Assembly: GCA_024752435.1 (NCBI GenBank)
Contig: CP103022.1
Location: 620,001 to 684,000 of the forward strand
Reading direction: 5' to 3'
DNA: 64,000 bases
From: Allantophomopsis cytisporea
Taxonomy: Eukaryota > Ascomycota > Leotiomycetes > Phacidiales > Phacidiaceae
Shown here: piece by piece, positions 11,408 through 23,284 of the stretch
How the letters are laid out: each line of letters begins with the position of its first letter
How positions within the stretch are numbered: the stretch's first letter is position 1
The notes under the pieces: model-generated
What the model saw: only the letters and a program-made list of their open reading frames with translations
What the model was told of the DNA's origin: nothing
Databases searched by the model: none
Position numbers and translations under genes: made by a program

Positions 11408-12121
11408 ATGCCGCCAAAAGAGACTATAGCTTACACGCTCCTTGCGAGAGCTCACTCACCCGACAGCACAAATCGCATCTATACCGAAAAGATAAAACAG
11501 CGGCCACTACATTTGAAGCCCACCGAGCCTACAAGCAATGCGCGAAACAAACGTCGCCTTGAACGTGTCCGAAAGATTGAATCGCGACACAAGAAGTCCA
11601 AACCGAAGCCACTTACTGCGCGCGAAAGACGAGCGTTGGGATTGTATGACTTGGATAAGTCTGCACAAAAGTACGAGATTTACGAACCTTTGCATAAGTT
11701 ATGGGTGGGATATATACAGGAAGTGCTGTTTGATGGCAGGAAACCTGTGACGGTTGATACTGGATCTGCAAGCAAGCTGTGCGCCGCTGATTATCATGGT
11801 GCGGAGCTGGAGGTCGTGAAGAGCAGATGTGTAAGCAGGGTGGGAGTGAGGGGGATCGTGGTGAAGGATTCGAGATTTACGTTCGAGATTGTTACAAAAG
11901 CAGACGGCGTCAAGACGATACCAAAGGAGCATACGATCTTCAGATTCGAGGTACCACAGCTTGTGACGAAGGATGAGGACGTAGAGATGGAAGACCGCAC
12001 GCTGAGTGAATCTGCTACAGCGAAGAACTTTGTGTTCGAGCTTCATGGAGAACAATTCCAGCACCGCGCAACTGACAGAGCGAATAAAAAGTTCAAGCCA
12101 CATCACCTACCAGATCTTTGA
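11408..12121 (+). CDS. POP4: RNase P/MRP protein subunit Pop4 (Rpp29)
   Basis: Intronless, 237 residues. Pop4/Rpp29 is a core protein of nuclear RNase P (tRNA 5' maturation) and RNase MRP (rRNA processing). The basic N-terminal linker (NKRRLERVRKIESRHKKSK) is followed by the family hallmark LTARERRALGLYDLDK and YEIYEPLHKLWVGYIQEVL (about residues 74-112). The Sm-like beta barrel then follows: GAELEVVKSRCVSRVGVRG, GIVVKDSRFTFEIVT and KEHTIFRFEVP. The barrel spans roughly residues 115-225. Length is typical of fungal members. The basic N-terminus is consistent with RNA contact. Confidence 0.95.
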   Translation: MPPKETIAYTLLARAHSPDSTNRIYTEKIKQRPLHLKPTEPTSNARNKRRLERVRKIESRHKKSKPKPLTARERRALGLYDLDKSAQKYEIYEPLHKLWVGYIQEVLFDGRKPVTVDTGSASKLCAADYHGAELEVVKSRCVSRVGVRGIVVKDSRFTFEIVTKADGVKTIPKEHTIFRFEVPQLVTKDEDVEMEDRTLSESATAKNFVFELHGEQFQHRATDRANKKFKPHHLPDL

Positions 12122-13573
12122 GCGGTGCTGGCGATCTTGACCCGAGTTGAGATTCTGCACAGCTCTAGGTACTAATTTATGAATGTAAGTTTCTATCAGC
12201 ATTTGCGTAACTATGCGAGCAAGCTATAACGGTGTAGGATATTATGGCTGACGAGAAGATGTAAGGTGTGATTCTTTCACTGTGCGACCAACGCCCCGAA
12301 GGGACCATAAATCAAATGGAAGTTGGCACCACCAGCTTTGATATTCGAAGGCAATGATTTAGAGAAGGCGCAACTCGAGAAATCCAAGGTGGAGGAATTC
12401 TTTTCTCTCTGTTCGTAGCTCAGAGCTCAGAAGTTCTGATCAAAAACACAATGATTGATCATGGATTGTCTCAAAAGGATTTCAATGAGGTCCAGTTTCC
12501 AATCTTCAGACTACTTATCTGAACTCCTCGTCATGGGGGCTGTCCAACAGCTGCAAGAATACCAAATAATGCACAATACGATACATGGGACAACGATTGG
12601 GATACTATTTCCCGGGTGAAGACAGGGCAGACGTTGGGTATGATGGAATATACTGTACGAAAGTCGATCGGTCTAAATGTCAGAACCATCAGATGACCTA
12701 CCGTAGCACACTTGGGCTTGTGACGAATCGTTTGCTGTTCATCTGTGAATCGTGGCATCTGTAACCGATAGAACTTCATTGACCAGCAACCAGAACGAGT
12801 AAATATTGGATGGAGCGAGTTTGGGGTTATGCTATCAAAAATCATTTTATCTTCCTACTTCGATGACGAGGGCGGTCTGGAGCACGCCAACACGCATCTC
12901 AAGTCCCGAAGAGGCATAGTCTTATCCTCAGTGAAAAGAGACCTGCCTTTGAAATGCTTCCATTTCTAGCTTTTCTGTTCTTTTGCTCTCAATTGCAGAA
13001 ATCTAAGTTTAAAGCCCTGTTGGAGCTTTATGCATTTCCAGAAGGGACCGAAGCCCCAGGATCAGCTAGACACGGCTTGTTCACGATTATAAACCAAGAA
13101 GATAGGTATAACCAGAGAGAGTAAATACCATCCAGGAGAAAGCTTATTGAGACTTGCTTTAATGTTGTGGTGCTTGCTCAATTTTGAAAACTCGCACGGC
13201 TCCGAAAGCTTCGCATGCAATAACAACCTGGAGCATATCAAAGTTTGACTGGGTATCCTCATTCAAATTACGTAACTCAATTGACATGGCCACTTGTGAG
13301 TTTCTGCCCTGACAACTTAAGCATAAGATCACATTTATAAGAACTTGACAGTGCTCAAGAGCTTACAAACAGCTATATGCATTTCATTCTACAATTGTTT
13401 ATGTAGTCACATTATAGGTATGCTAAAGTCTCTTAAACACTCGAAATCTTGATTCCATCCGCTTTCTAAAATGCTATGTTCAAATCCGCTATGCACGCTC
13501 ATATACACGAAGAAAAATAACCATCCATCAACCATTAATCATCGTTGATGCAAAAATCTTCAAACAGAGACAT
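12122..13573. other. Intergenic, no supported gene
   Basis: About 1.45 kb between POP4 and the GFA-type gene, presumably containing the 3' ends of both, since they converge. Short open frames here have no recognisable motifs and no consistent splice pattern. No tRNA-like or repeat signal seen. Confidence 0.5.
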
Positions 13574-14086
13574 TTAAACCATTGGACCACCTGGCATCTT
13601 GCTGAAAGCTGGGACGCCCTCGAAACCCTTCTCGAATGGCTGTCTGTTGCAAGCGTAGACCTCAGCGTAAAGAGGTGGCATCTCCTTGAAGGCACCGAGA
13701 CGGAGGAAGATGGATCCTGGCATGGCAGCGGAGGAGGTGTAGACTGGGGAGCCACAGGTCTTGCAGAAGCGGCGGTGGAGAGGAGTACCGCTGTCGGTGG
13801 CCTTGTCTTCGTAGGTGGTGAGGTGCTCCTTGTTGGTGATATCGACCTTGGCCTCCTCGATCATGCAGACGGCGGAAGCAACTGGAGATTGAATTAGTAG
13901 CTGGACATGATCGCAGAGGTTTAAGGTAGGATAGTTCACAGCTTTGTGATATTTGGGGGACTTACTGGAACCACTAGTGGTTCTGCAGTTGTTGCAATGG
14001 CACAAGAGGGTGCTTGGCTTAGTGGCGAAGTCCTTCTCATTGACGGTAACCTTAATGGCACCACAGAGACAAGTGCAGGAAGACAT
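13574..14086 (-). CDS. GFA/CENP-V domain protein (Mss4-like fold)
   Basis: A small zinc protein of the glutathione-dependent formaldehyde-activating (GFA)/CENP-V fold. Exon 1 is 13966-14086 and exon 2 is 13574-13881, with an 84 bp intron (GTAAGT...TCCAG, branch CTAAT). The spliced product is 142 residues. The zinc ligands are visible: CTCLCG at the N-terminus, CHCNNC, and CKTCG later, each in the usual spacing. Splicing places SGS next to IASAVCMIEEAKVDI, consistent with family alignments. The intron is a multiple of three and contains no stop, so an unspliced transcript would encode a 170-residue variant. The fold is clear, but GFA proteins are catalytically diverse and true formaldehyde activity is not implied. 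Confidence 0.9.
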   Translation of the reverse strand: MSSCTCLCGAIKVTVNEKDFATKPSTLLCHCNNCRTTSGSSKSPKYHKAVNYPTLNLCDHVQLLIQSPVASAVCMIEEAKVDITNKEHLTTYEDKATDSGTPLHRRFCKTCGSPVYTSSAAMPGSIFLRLGAFKEMPPLYAEVYACNRQPFEKGFEGVPAFSKMPGGPMV

Positions 14087-15880
14087 TTTGAATATAGATA
14101 GAATGATCTAGTCTTGAAAAATATAAGGACAGTAAACAAAGTTTGATTGAAGAAGTTCGTGATAGAGTGCGAATAAATTGACTACAGATCAAAAACAAAA
14201 AAATCCCCAAGGTCCACGGGGTCAGCTTCATAGAAATACTCTTTCCAGAACACATGTCCCCTCTTCAGGATTCCACAATCGCTGTCCAAGAAGATCCAAA
14301 GGTCAACTAAAAGCGGAGATAACTCACCTCGTGGACCAGGGATGCACCGGTGGTGGACACAACGTTTCAAGGACTAGGTTGTTCAGCCCAGCGATAGGGA
14401 CGTCACAAGTCTCCAAAACCCCAGCAGCCCTCTAACAACCGCCCCGCTTGACAGGCTGTAGGTGGCATGTCCCTACGAATCCCCTATGCTGCCCTGTCTG
14501 CGCGCGGTGTGGGGCTTCCGTAGCGACTGTAGCGCGTGGAACGCCGTGGGCGTGGTGGGCAGTTTTATGGAGATGAGGAAGGATCAAAGGCATGAAGGCA
14601 CGGAAAGGCAGACAGACGTTGGAGGTGAGCACCAGGCCTGTGCCCGTCTGAATCTCGACGTTAGGCTACCGAGAAACGGACGGTGTATTGTCGGAAAATA
14701 CGGAAAATATTTAGATAGGGTGAGGGGCAAAGAAGAGGAGGTACACCCGCCTTATGGATAACAAGCTCTCCCATTGGGGGCCACAGTATGTAATTCAATC
14801 TGCAGGTACACAAGTGGTTCGTGTCAAACAGTTTCAATGGCTAGAACTCATGTCCACATAAATACAACAGGCAAAATCTTGAGAGGCAAACACTCATAGG
14901 ATGCTCCAACTCGTACATCGTCAAAGTTTGCATGTTCTGATGTGCAGTACCCGGCCGAGCCGATAAATTATTTTACGCTTCTACCACGGCCTGCCCCCTG
15001 GCCACTCGAGACTAGGACGAAAAGAACCAAAAATAACCTGCAAGTTACCGAAGTCTGTTCCTGAAGTGATTTAGAGATGCGGTCGTCGTAACTGACAGCA
15101 GTGACAGGTGCACACTAGCATGAAAGTATGTTTCATGGGCGGGACAACGACGCTCAAGTGTCAACCGAGGCCTCACCCAGTGATTGTTGCCGAAGCAAGG
15201 AGATTCATTCAAATTATAGACTCTGTACTAGTTCTGTATGGTGAAGCCCCGAAGTCCATAATAAGTAATTGCTCCAAGTCCCATGAATTTCAGTTTGGAG
15301 GATCATTTGACACGTCACAACACGAACAAGCACGTCCGAGCTCAAGCTCCAGCTCAAGTCCCAGTTCAGGTAGTCAATCATTGAATTGTTACATTTGCAG
15401 CATATCTTCCCGATGCATTTTTACGTTTTAAGGATCCTATAATTTCCCGCTCAGTTTCCCCAGAAAAGCCAGGCCAAACACACAACCCAGCAAAATAACA
15501 CCGGCTATCCCAGCCTCTATTTATGACACCCCTCTCCCAAAAGATAAGAAAATATGGCGATAAACAGTTCCAAATAGTCATGAGTTGCAGAAGACTCCTG
15601 ATAACCGTAAGACAAGAACGTGAAACACAATTTCAAAAAGCCGCAACTCCGTATATGCCTGCTAGCTCTTCAAATAGACAATATAACCACCCTCCCACCC
15701 CGTAAACGCCTGTGCTGTAATACCGAACACAAAATAAACCGCCGATTTAAATTCATGCATACTCGTAACATCGTGAGACCTCTCTCAATATCGTCTCGCC
15801 CGTCCGGATTCTCCTCCGTAGATGCTGACCGCCTCTCTCTCCGCTTTTCTTCACCATGCGCGCAGCGATTCACATCCCTT
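14087..15880. other. Intergenic, no supported gene
   Basis: About 1.8 kb upstream of the GFA-type gene and beyond the 3' end of the Zn2Cys6 gene. Contains a GC-richer stretch near 14,330-14,660 with a 99-codon open frame of low-complexity appearance, and short imperfect AGCTCAAG/CAGCTC repeats near 15,338-15,370. No function assigned. Confidence 0.45.
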
Positions 15881-18372
15881 TTAAAAGGGATGAGGATTGA
15901 AATGATTTTGCTGGTTAGGTGGCTGGTAATAATTCAAATATGGATGGTTTGGCAGCGAGAAGTCGGCAGCCTTTAGCAGTGGGTTCAAGATACCCTGAGG
16001 TGGCATCTGTCGCGGTGCTGCGGGAGGTGCAGGTGGGAGGGTACTTGGCTGCGTGGTGCCCGGAAAGAATTGAGCAATACTTGCTTGCTGGACCTGTCTC
16101 GCCATCTCTTCCTCTTTCTCGCGGGCATTCCAACCCCACTTCTCCTTCAGCTCGTTGTGAAGGAAACCGATCTTCCAACCAGTTTCTTTCCTGATCTTCT
16201 CGAAAATTTGCAGGACTTCTTCCTGCTCGCGTCTTTCCACTAGGACCTCGGCGGCGATTGCCATGGATCGAAGGGCCACTGAAGCTACTCCACGATCTTT
16301 GACGTGGGCAACGATACCACAGATAAAGCGGGAGTGTGTTAGTTGTATCTCGTGCATAGTTGGGTCTGTCGAAGGAAGCAAAGGGTTGATTTGTGGAATC
16401 AGACACATCGCTGTGTGATAGAACAGTCGTCCCACAATAGTTGCTCGCTTTACCAGCCTTACAGTAAGTTAGTGATTAATTTCATAAACATAGCTTGCTT
16501 TATGCTTACCAAACCTCGGGAAAAGAGGATTTCGATGTCGTTTGGCTGGGGTAGAGATATGCCATCGGATGCATTGTCCGTGGAATATTGCTGTTCCAAC
16601 TATCGCAGAGCCCTTTAAGTCGTTCCCACTCAGCATATCTCGTTTGTAGACGTAGTTGTTCATCATGCGGTGATGCTTCCTGGAATCGAGGGACCGAGGC
16701 TCGGAAGTTGGCGATCTTTGCCAAAACATATACGATTCGGTACACCCACAATTCCTCCTTGCAAGACTCGGTCTCGCGAGAAAAATCCAAGTCGACTCCC
16801 CATTGATCGGGCTCCCACGCAACTTGCCAATTGAAATGTAAACAACTTAATAGCTCCATGCTAACATTCAGCCAAAAGCACGCAGCACCAATCCCTGTAC
16901 TTCTCGCACTCCACCCACATTCTTTGATCAAAGCTCGTGCTCCTGCTATATGATTCATGCGCTGAAGAGGACGTTCAGACATGATCTCATAGACGTTGAG
17001 AATGACGGCTGTTGTTGCACAGATCACCGTATCTCTGTCTGGATTTTGCAGTGCCCGTAGAAGTTGCGTAGTTGCTGTATCGTAGTAATATAGCGCTCTA
17101 TCCTCATGGTATGCAGGATTGACCAAAGTCAAATGTCTGGCACCGCATGCTAGGAATGCATTCAGAAGCATGGGCTCGCCGAGTGAGTGAAATGGTAATA
17201 GTCTTGAGAAATGTTTCATCGGATCCATACTGTCCATCCACAAACCAACTTCTTCAACGAACACTTGCATGAATAGTACTTCTTCGGGTGAGTCAAGAAA
17301 CTCTCGAGTATCGTTCGGGGGTGTCAATGTCTGTTCAGCACTGTTGTATGGGGCCGACGGAGGTGGGGGAAGGTACGAAGATTCACTGTTTGTGTGTCCA
17401 TGTCGAAGACTACCTTCTCGGGAGCTGTCGTGTTTCATTGAATGTGTTGACTCGGGATATGATGCTAGACCACTCTGTATGGGCGGCAGTGCATTTTCGA
17501 CTGACATCTGAGGGGGGTTCTGAACAATTGGCCCAGCATATTCAAATGCATGCTCGCGCGGAGGTGTAATAGTCTGGTCGAGATGGGCATATCGACCAAG
17601 ACCTCCCTTGTATTCCGAAGCAATCTCTCGCGATTCGTCCAAGAAGTGTACTTATTAGAATTAGCAACTGTCTGTATGAAAGGAAGGGATATTGCTTACC
17701 TGCCCAGTCCGCAGTAGGAGGGATCATAGGAGGAGACTGCACCTGTGTATCAATAAAATTCAATCGCACTCCTCTTTTACATTGGCGGCTAGATTTTCGA
17801 CAATTCTGACAGTTTGGAAGTCCCTCATCACACTTCAGATGTCGCTCTCGGCACGTCAAGCATCCTGTTCGTACTCTCTTCGGCTTGGCAGCGACTACAG
17901 GAGTGTCCACTGCCGTTGTGGACGAGGCGACCTCCGTCGCTGGCATCGAAACAGAGCCCCTCTTCCCTCCAATGCAGGAGTCAACGTTCGAATTTTGTGC
18001 TGATGCTTTACGTTTTCCTTTTGCTAATGGGCTTGTGTGTTGGTTCGCAGGGCTATATATCTGGTCGGCGGCGAGGGTCAGGTCGGAAGCTGTCGAAGCC
18101 GAGTAAAGTGGTGACGGGTTCGATTGAGCAGGGAAGACGTAGTCGAGATCAAATCCTGGCGCAGGGCAATTTTGTGTATTGTAGGCCGCCACGATGTTGT
18201 TCCTGCGATATGTCGCAGGTGGTCTCGGGGAGGAGAAATGCAATTGCAATTGAGCGAGAGGATTTGTGCTGTGCAATAGATAATCAAAGGTCGTAAGTTG
18301 TAGGACACTCAAGCGCGTAGGGGTTAGACTGAAGTCGATTGTAGTATGATAGGCTACTTGCACGCAACACAA
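15881..18372 (-). CDS. Zn2Cys6 fungal transcription factor with Fungal_trans_2 domain; 5' end uncertain
   Basis: A nuclear DNA-binding regulator. Exons: 17700-18372 (5' limit uncertain), 16510-17650 and 15881-16457; introns 17651-17699 and 16458-16509 both have good borders. The zinc cluster has six cysteines: CLTCRERHLKC, then CQNC and CKRG (about 17,780-17,880). A conserved linker follows, joined across intron 1 as DWAVHFLDESREIASEYKGG. The remainder is the long helical regulator domain (VGLWMDSMDPMKHFSRLLPF, GARHLTLVNPAYHEDRALYY). The frame is open up to 18372 but has no ATG upstream of the zinc cluster except one about 40 codons before it. The true start may lie there or in an unrecognised 5' exon. 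A (GA)n tract lies about 460 bp upstream. Target genes unknown. Confidence 0.88.
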
Positions 18373-18829
18373 GCCGGGCGATGAGTGAATTGGGGTGAAT
18401 TGGTCTAGAAATTGGTACTTAGTCGTGATCTAGAGTTTGCGGAGAGTAACTATCCGGACGCTATTGAGGTACTCTCTGGCCGAGATCTCTATCGAACTTA
18501 GGTATAAGCGGGAAAGCAACTGGTGGGCTCGCAGGCTTTCTGCCTTGGTCCACGGACTCAGTGGATTTTAAGCGCATCGACTGTTCCCAAGAGAGAAGAC
18601 CGTAGCACGTTAATGGTAGTATCCGAAGCATGCAAGGCACGAGGGAAAGTGGTGATGTGGATTGGCCTGGCGTTGGCGTTACAGGATGAGAATTAGAACA
18701 GAGCAGGGGAGGGAATTGGAGGGAGGGTATGAGGCAAGAGATGAAGCTGAACCACAGTTGATGATTGTTGAGCGAGTTTGCAGGGCAGGACTGAGAAGGT
18801 GAGATCCTGAGGAAGATGAGGTGTGATTG

Positions 18830-18832
<3 letters not shown>

Positions 18833-18861
<29 letters not shown>
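18833..18861. repeat. (GA)n microsatellite
   Basis: Uninterrupted AG/GA dinucleotide run of about 28 bases, upstream of the Zn2Cys6 regulator. A GA tract in a fungal promoter can be a GAGA-type site, but that is inference. Confidence 0.95.
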
Positions 18862-18865
<4 letters not shown>

Positions 18866-19555
18866 AAAGAGTTGAGTGGACTTTTTCAAAGGCTGTGTTT
18901 TTGTCCGTCTCCTCTGAATGGAGGTGCAGCAACTTCGTCCTTTTTCTCCTTAGTACAGTTACTATCTATACAATTCGTTGCTGGATGTATTCTGGTTGTT
19001 TGGTGTCGCACGAAATGTTGTGTAAAGTGTTCGAGGTTTGTGCGATGTACAGTTTTTGGTGCGTTTTTGGATGTTATGAATGCGGAGGATATGGATTTCT
19101 GGTACATGGACATGTAAAACGATATCGCGATTATCATCCAGCGATGTCAGTAGTGACGCAGATGATAACCGCAATGTTGTATTCCTTCTGGAATTCGAGC
19201 AGTCCGTGTCGAGGGTTAAAGCTGGATAAGGTGCTTAATCTCTGCTTAAACTTGGATGATCTTGCTTTTCGAGGGCAACTCGAGCCTATGCGCGACAGCG
19301 GCAGTAGCGAGAAATGGCGAGAGGCTGAGGGTTGTAGGGATTGACGTCGTCAGGGTTGGACAACATACATCGACAGTACTGTAATTGTACAATATAAATG
19401 ATCATACGTACTATGTACTGGGAGGGTGGGTGGCATATTGGAGATAATCCTGAAAGAATGCCGGTGATGAGGCAATAGCCGTTCTTTTTTTCAGCTGGAC
19501 ATCCATGGGTGTGTCTGTTAGTGTTTATGTGAGTGTGAGTATGCGAGTGTGTATG

Positions 19556-19576
19556 GTATGTATGTATGTATGTATG
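19556..19576. repeat. (TATG)n microsatellite
   Basis: Five TATG units in tandem; related CATA-rich sequence recurs at about 19,670-19,715. Confidence 0.9.
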
Positions 19577-19875
19577 AATGATGGGTGAGCTCATACGCAG
19601 ATTATATATGGTAAGCTAGGTAGGTAGACATCATCATCACATACAACTTGATCTGTCCGTAAATCTACACTTATACATACATACATGGATGTAGACATAT
19701 ACATACATACCTACATACTCAAACCCTAATTCGTATTATGTATAGGCAAGTAATCACCTTATTATCTTTGAGTACAGAATATCAATATGATACAGAACAC
19801 TTAGTATCTCCCTACCATATATGACTTTCATCCTACTTACAGTCATAAGGTAGTATATTCTGAATACGACTACCG

Positions 19876-19876
<1 letters not shown>

Positions 19877-19908
<32 letters not shown>
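19877..19908. repeat. (TATC)8 microsatellite
   Basis: Eight perfect TATC units, 32 bases. Confidence 0.95.
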
Positions 19909-21534
19909 CCAACACATTAATCAATAAAAAATGCCTGCCTGTATTTGTGTACCACCACAGCCACACATATCCAATGCCTTGGTTCTGTCTGGAATTTTCG
20001 CCCCTCTCTATAAACCCGACAAGCGCCTTCGAACACTTTCAATCTCGTGCAACAAGCTCCCGACAGCGTGTAAAGGGCTTACCGAAAAAGGTCCTACACA
20101 GTATCAACATCAAATCCGACCGCTGGAATTCGCTGAAAGGAGGTGTTCGGAATGTAAGTACAGTAATCGGTAGAATCGATCAGAATCGCCATTACAGTAG
20201 ATATGGTGAAGTGGCGATACTTATTGATAACCCTCATAGATCTCGATCACGTTACAATCGCCATCGTCTTTCCTGTTCGAATGCAGCCTCCAACGGCGAG
20301 AAATCTCCAACGGATAAGTGCATCTAGATTCAAACTGCTTCGGACCTCATCCCTTTCCGGTAGAAGCATCTCTCATGACGGGAATCCATCGAATTCGCTC
20401 TGAATGGAACGCATTCTTCGCGGATGGACAACTAGTGAGATCATGCAGAAAGAAAGTCGACACGTTGAAGTCAAAGAAGATCTTCACCATTTCAATGCAA
20501 AAGTAAAAGATGCTTCGTGAAGAGTGGGTATATTCCCTTGCGCAATGCTGTTCGCAGAAACCGGCACTCAACGCTCTCGCTCAGGGCTGAAGGCTCTAAT
20601 CCAATTGCAGCTTGCCCACTAGAAGTCCCGTTTCCAAGGCGCACCCCCCGTGTTGTACCGATATGCTAATATGCAGTTAGTGATATGCGGTGCAGCTGAA
20701 AATATGCGCTGCCCTAGCAGATGCTGCACGGGAAAGTGTGTTTGATAGATCATTTGCATGCGAATTGCATTGCCACATGAGATAGGTGTGATGGCAGGGA
20801 TGCAGCAAAATCGCAGAACTAACGATCTGATCCTCATCCCAAGTGAGCATCTAGGTACGGACGGGGGCGAATACTGTAGGATTGGATGATCGACCTTGCT
20901 GTACGAGGCAGAGCGGCATGGGTGACGATTCCTGGCACTTGGATTGCTTGAATGTATGCTTTTGTCGTGCGATGCTATGAACAGACCGTCTGGATTTGTG
21001 GTTGAATATCCTTCAAGGGCATTTCATACGTAGATTGAATACGCAACTTGCGTATGTACTCCACCGTTGTACAGTATTGTTAGTGGTGCGATGCATCTTT
21101 TTGGGAATTTCTCTCGTAACATTGTACTCCGAACAATTAACTACTTTGAGCCCTGTAACGTGCAGCTTCCCGATGGCTGCAACGCGAAAGCAGCTAGGAT
21201 TCAGTGTGTAGCATGAACATCTTGCAGAGAGGAATTATCATCGTGATATGGCTATCACATCCTTGTTAAAACGGGTGTATTATATGTACAGAGTTTATAG
21301 AGAATGAAGAAAGAAGAGAGAAAGAAAGAAAGCTGCGAATTGTCTACAAAACCACAGCACCACAAAAGCCTTACCAAAGATCCTCGCTACATACGAACTC
21401 CCGCCATCATTATCCCGTAAAGTCCGATGTAAACAACAGCAACGACGAGACATCGGCGGCGAAAGAGCTCGAGGAAGATATATCATGACCCAGCCGCTCG
21501 GGAGCGTGTAAATCCGGTCTGAGAATTGTCACAA

Positions 21535-22998
21535 ATGTCGTTGCCAGTCCCACAACCCGCGTATATTCTCCGAGGTCACGCATCGCAAATCCACTCGACG
21601 ACCTTCATCCGCCACAACAGCCGCCTCGTGACCGGCGATGCTGACGGCTGGGTCGTTGTCTGGAGCCTGACGTCCAAACGTACTGTTGCTGTCTGGAGAG
21701 CGCATGAAGGTACGATACTGGGTGTGGAGAGCTGGGGTGATGAGAGGTTGATCACGTGAGTTGATATCATGGCTTTTTTAATGTTGTTGTATGGGTTTGT
21801 ACGGGAGTCGGGAGGACGATTTGATGATGATCAGGGGCTGATGGAAGTACAGACATGGGAAAGATAACAAGCTGGTGGTTTGGAAGTTTGGTGTGGAGGA
21901 TGAGGAGGGGTTGAGTACGGTACTGCCCGTTAATGAGGGCGGTGGAGAGAGGAAACGGCCATGGTTGCTGTATGCTTTGGATGTCAATACCATGAATTTC
22001 TGCTCATTCGCGGCATGCGGGGTTAGAAATGGGGTGGTTCTTCAGGAAGAAAGACTGTTCATCGCGGTACCAAATATATTGAGCTCTGAAACAGTAAGTT
22101 CTTACTCCTTGATTTTGCAGTTTAGCTGACATTTCAGGTTGACATCTTTGAACTCCCCTCATCGAAGCGGATTCACACGCTTCCAAAGCCTCCGAGCTCC
22201 ACAGTGACAACGGGAATGGTGATGGCTCTGTCTATATTTTACCATGGCACCGATCTGGTGGTAGTGGCTGGGTATGAGAGCGGTCATACGGCTGTGGCAG
22301 AGCAATTCTCCGACAACACCTGGCACTATACATACGCATCTCAACCACATTCCCAGCCTATTTTATCACTCTCACTCTCTCCATCGCATGACTTCTACTT
22401 CACCTCCTCCGCAGACGCCGTCATCGCCAAGCACCCCGTACCCTACACGACCCACCCCTCTCAAACAGATGCACACACCCCCCAAACCCCAGCACCGCAG
22501 ATCTCATCATCTCAAAGTGGTGGCGGCTCTTCCAAACCCACTCCTTCACTCCTCTCCCAGGCCTTTGCGAACTCATCTCCTCAGTCACAATCTTCGACTC
22601 CTCGTCCACCGCCAAAACTGCAGACTACGCCCATGAATGTCATTCAAACGGGGCATGCGGGACAGCAGGGCTTGCGCGTACGAGACGACGGGAAAGTGTT
22701 TGCTACGGCAGGGTGGGATTCGAGAGCGAGGGTTTACTCGGTCAAAACGATGAAGGAGAAGGCGGTGCTGAAGTGGCATAAAGAGGGTTGTTTCTCTGTT
22801 GCTTTTGCCAATGTGAGGGAGGAGAATTGTAAGGGCGAGGGAAAGACAAAGGAGAATGGCGAAGATCAGGAGAAATCTTTAATGCCGAGGTCGACGGGGC
22901 TGAGTGTTGGGGAACAGAGGAGGAGGAAGGCTGAATTAACTCATTGGATTGCTGTGGGGAGTAAAGATGGAAAGGTTAGTTTATGGGAGATCTACTAA
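21535..22998 (+). CDS. ASA1: ASTRA-associated WD40 protein Asa1
   Basis: A WD-repeat component of the ASTRA/TTT-type chaperone assembly for PIKK kinases (family knowledge). Three exons: 21535-21755, 21853-22093 and 22138-22998; introns of 97 and 44 bp with GTGAGT and GTAAGT donors. The spliced product is 440 residues. N-terminal repeat: PAYILRGHASQIHSTTFI, then DADGWVVVWSL. After intron 1 one reads LITHGKDNKLVVWKFG. The family block DVNTMNFCSFAACG continues into IAVPNILSSETVDIFELP across intron 2. C-terminal repeats: LRVRDDGKVFATAGWDSRAR and HWIAVGSKDGKVSLWEIY. A Ser/Pro-rich low-complexity insertion lies in exon 3 (about 22,440-22,620). The ATG was chosen because it directly precedes the first blade. 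Confidence 0.94.
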
Positions 22999-23284
22999 TG
23001 ATTAAGGACGGAAATAGTCTGATGTACTGTGAGATCACTTCACAGCAATACGTCCTGGAGCCTTGTGATGGGAATTGAAATATTGACAGACAAAAGATCA
23101 ATCACTTGCGAATTTCAATCGTGCTTTTCGCGTAACTGATTCGCAAGTACATATCCTTTTAATCCTTTGGATCCTTCGAAATCATGGCCCAACGAGCAAA
23201 CACTCTGCAAGTCGTTCTTCCAAATGTTATGTGTATCCTGGGATCGTCCTCGGAAAGTACCGCATGCTACCTATGCCTCTACCC

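Larger units (their letters stand above)
18373..21534. other. Long intergenic region with microsatellites
   Basis: About 3.1 kb between divergent genes (the Zn2Cys6 regulator and ASA1). The part next to the regulator is pyrimidine-rich on the coding strand and may be a long 5' leader. It holds (GA)n, (TATG)n and (TATC)n tracts, listed separately. The segment 19,930-20,520 has several overlapping open frames on the + strand but no start, splice or domain pattern that I trust. Confidence 0.45.

Noticed and set aside
14462..14761. 99-codon open frame in a GC-richer patch
   Set aside because: No similarity, no start context, GC-rich segment merely lacks stops.
18823..19344. 173-codon frame on the + strand with an RERERE start
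   Set aside because: Its start is only the (GA)n microsatellite translated; no domain and no splice context.
19556..19908. CRISPR-like array
   Set aside because: Only short microsatellites with no spacer pattern; the genome is eukaryotic.
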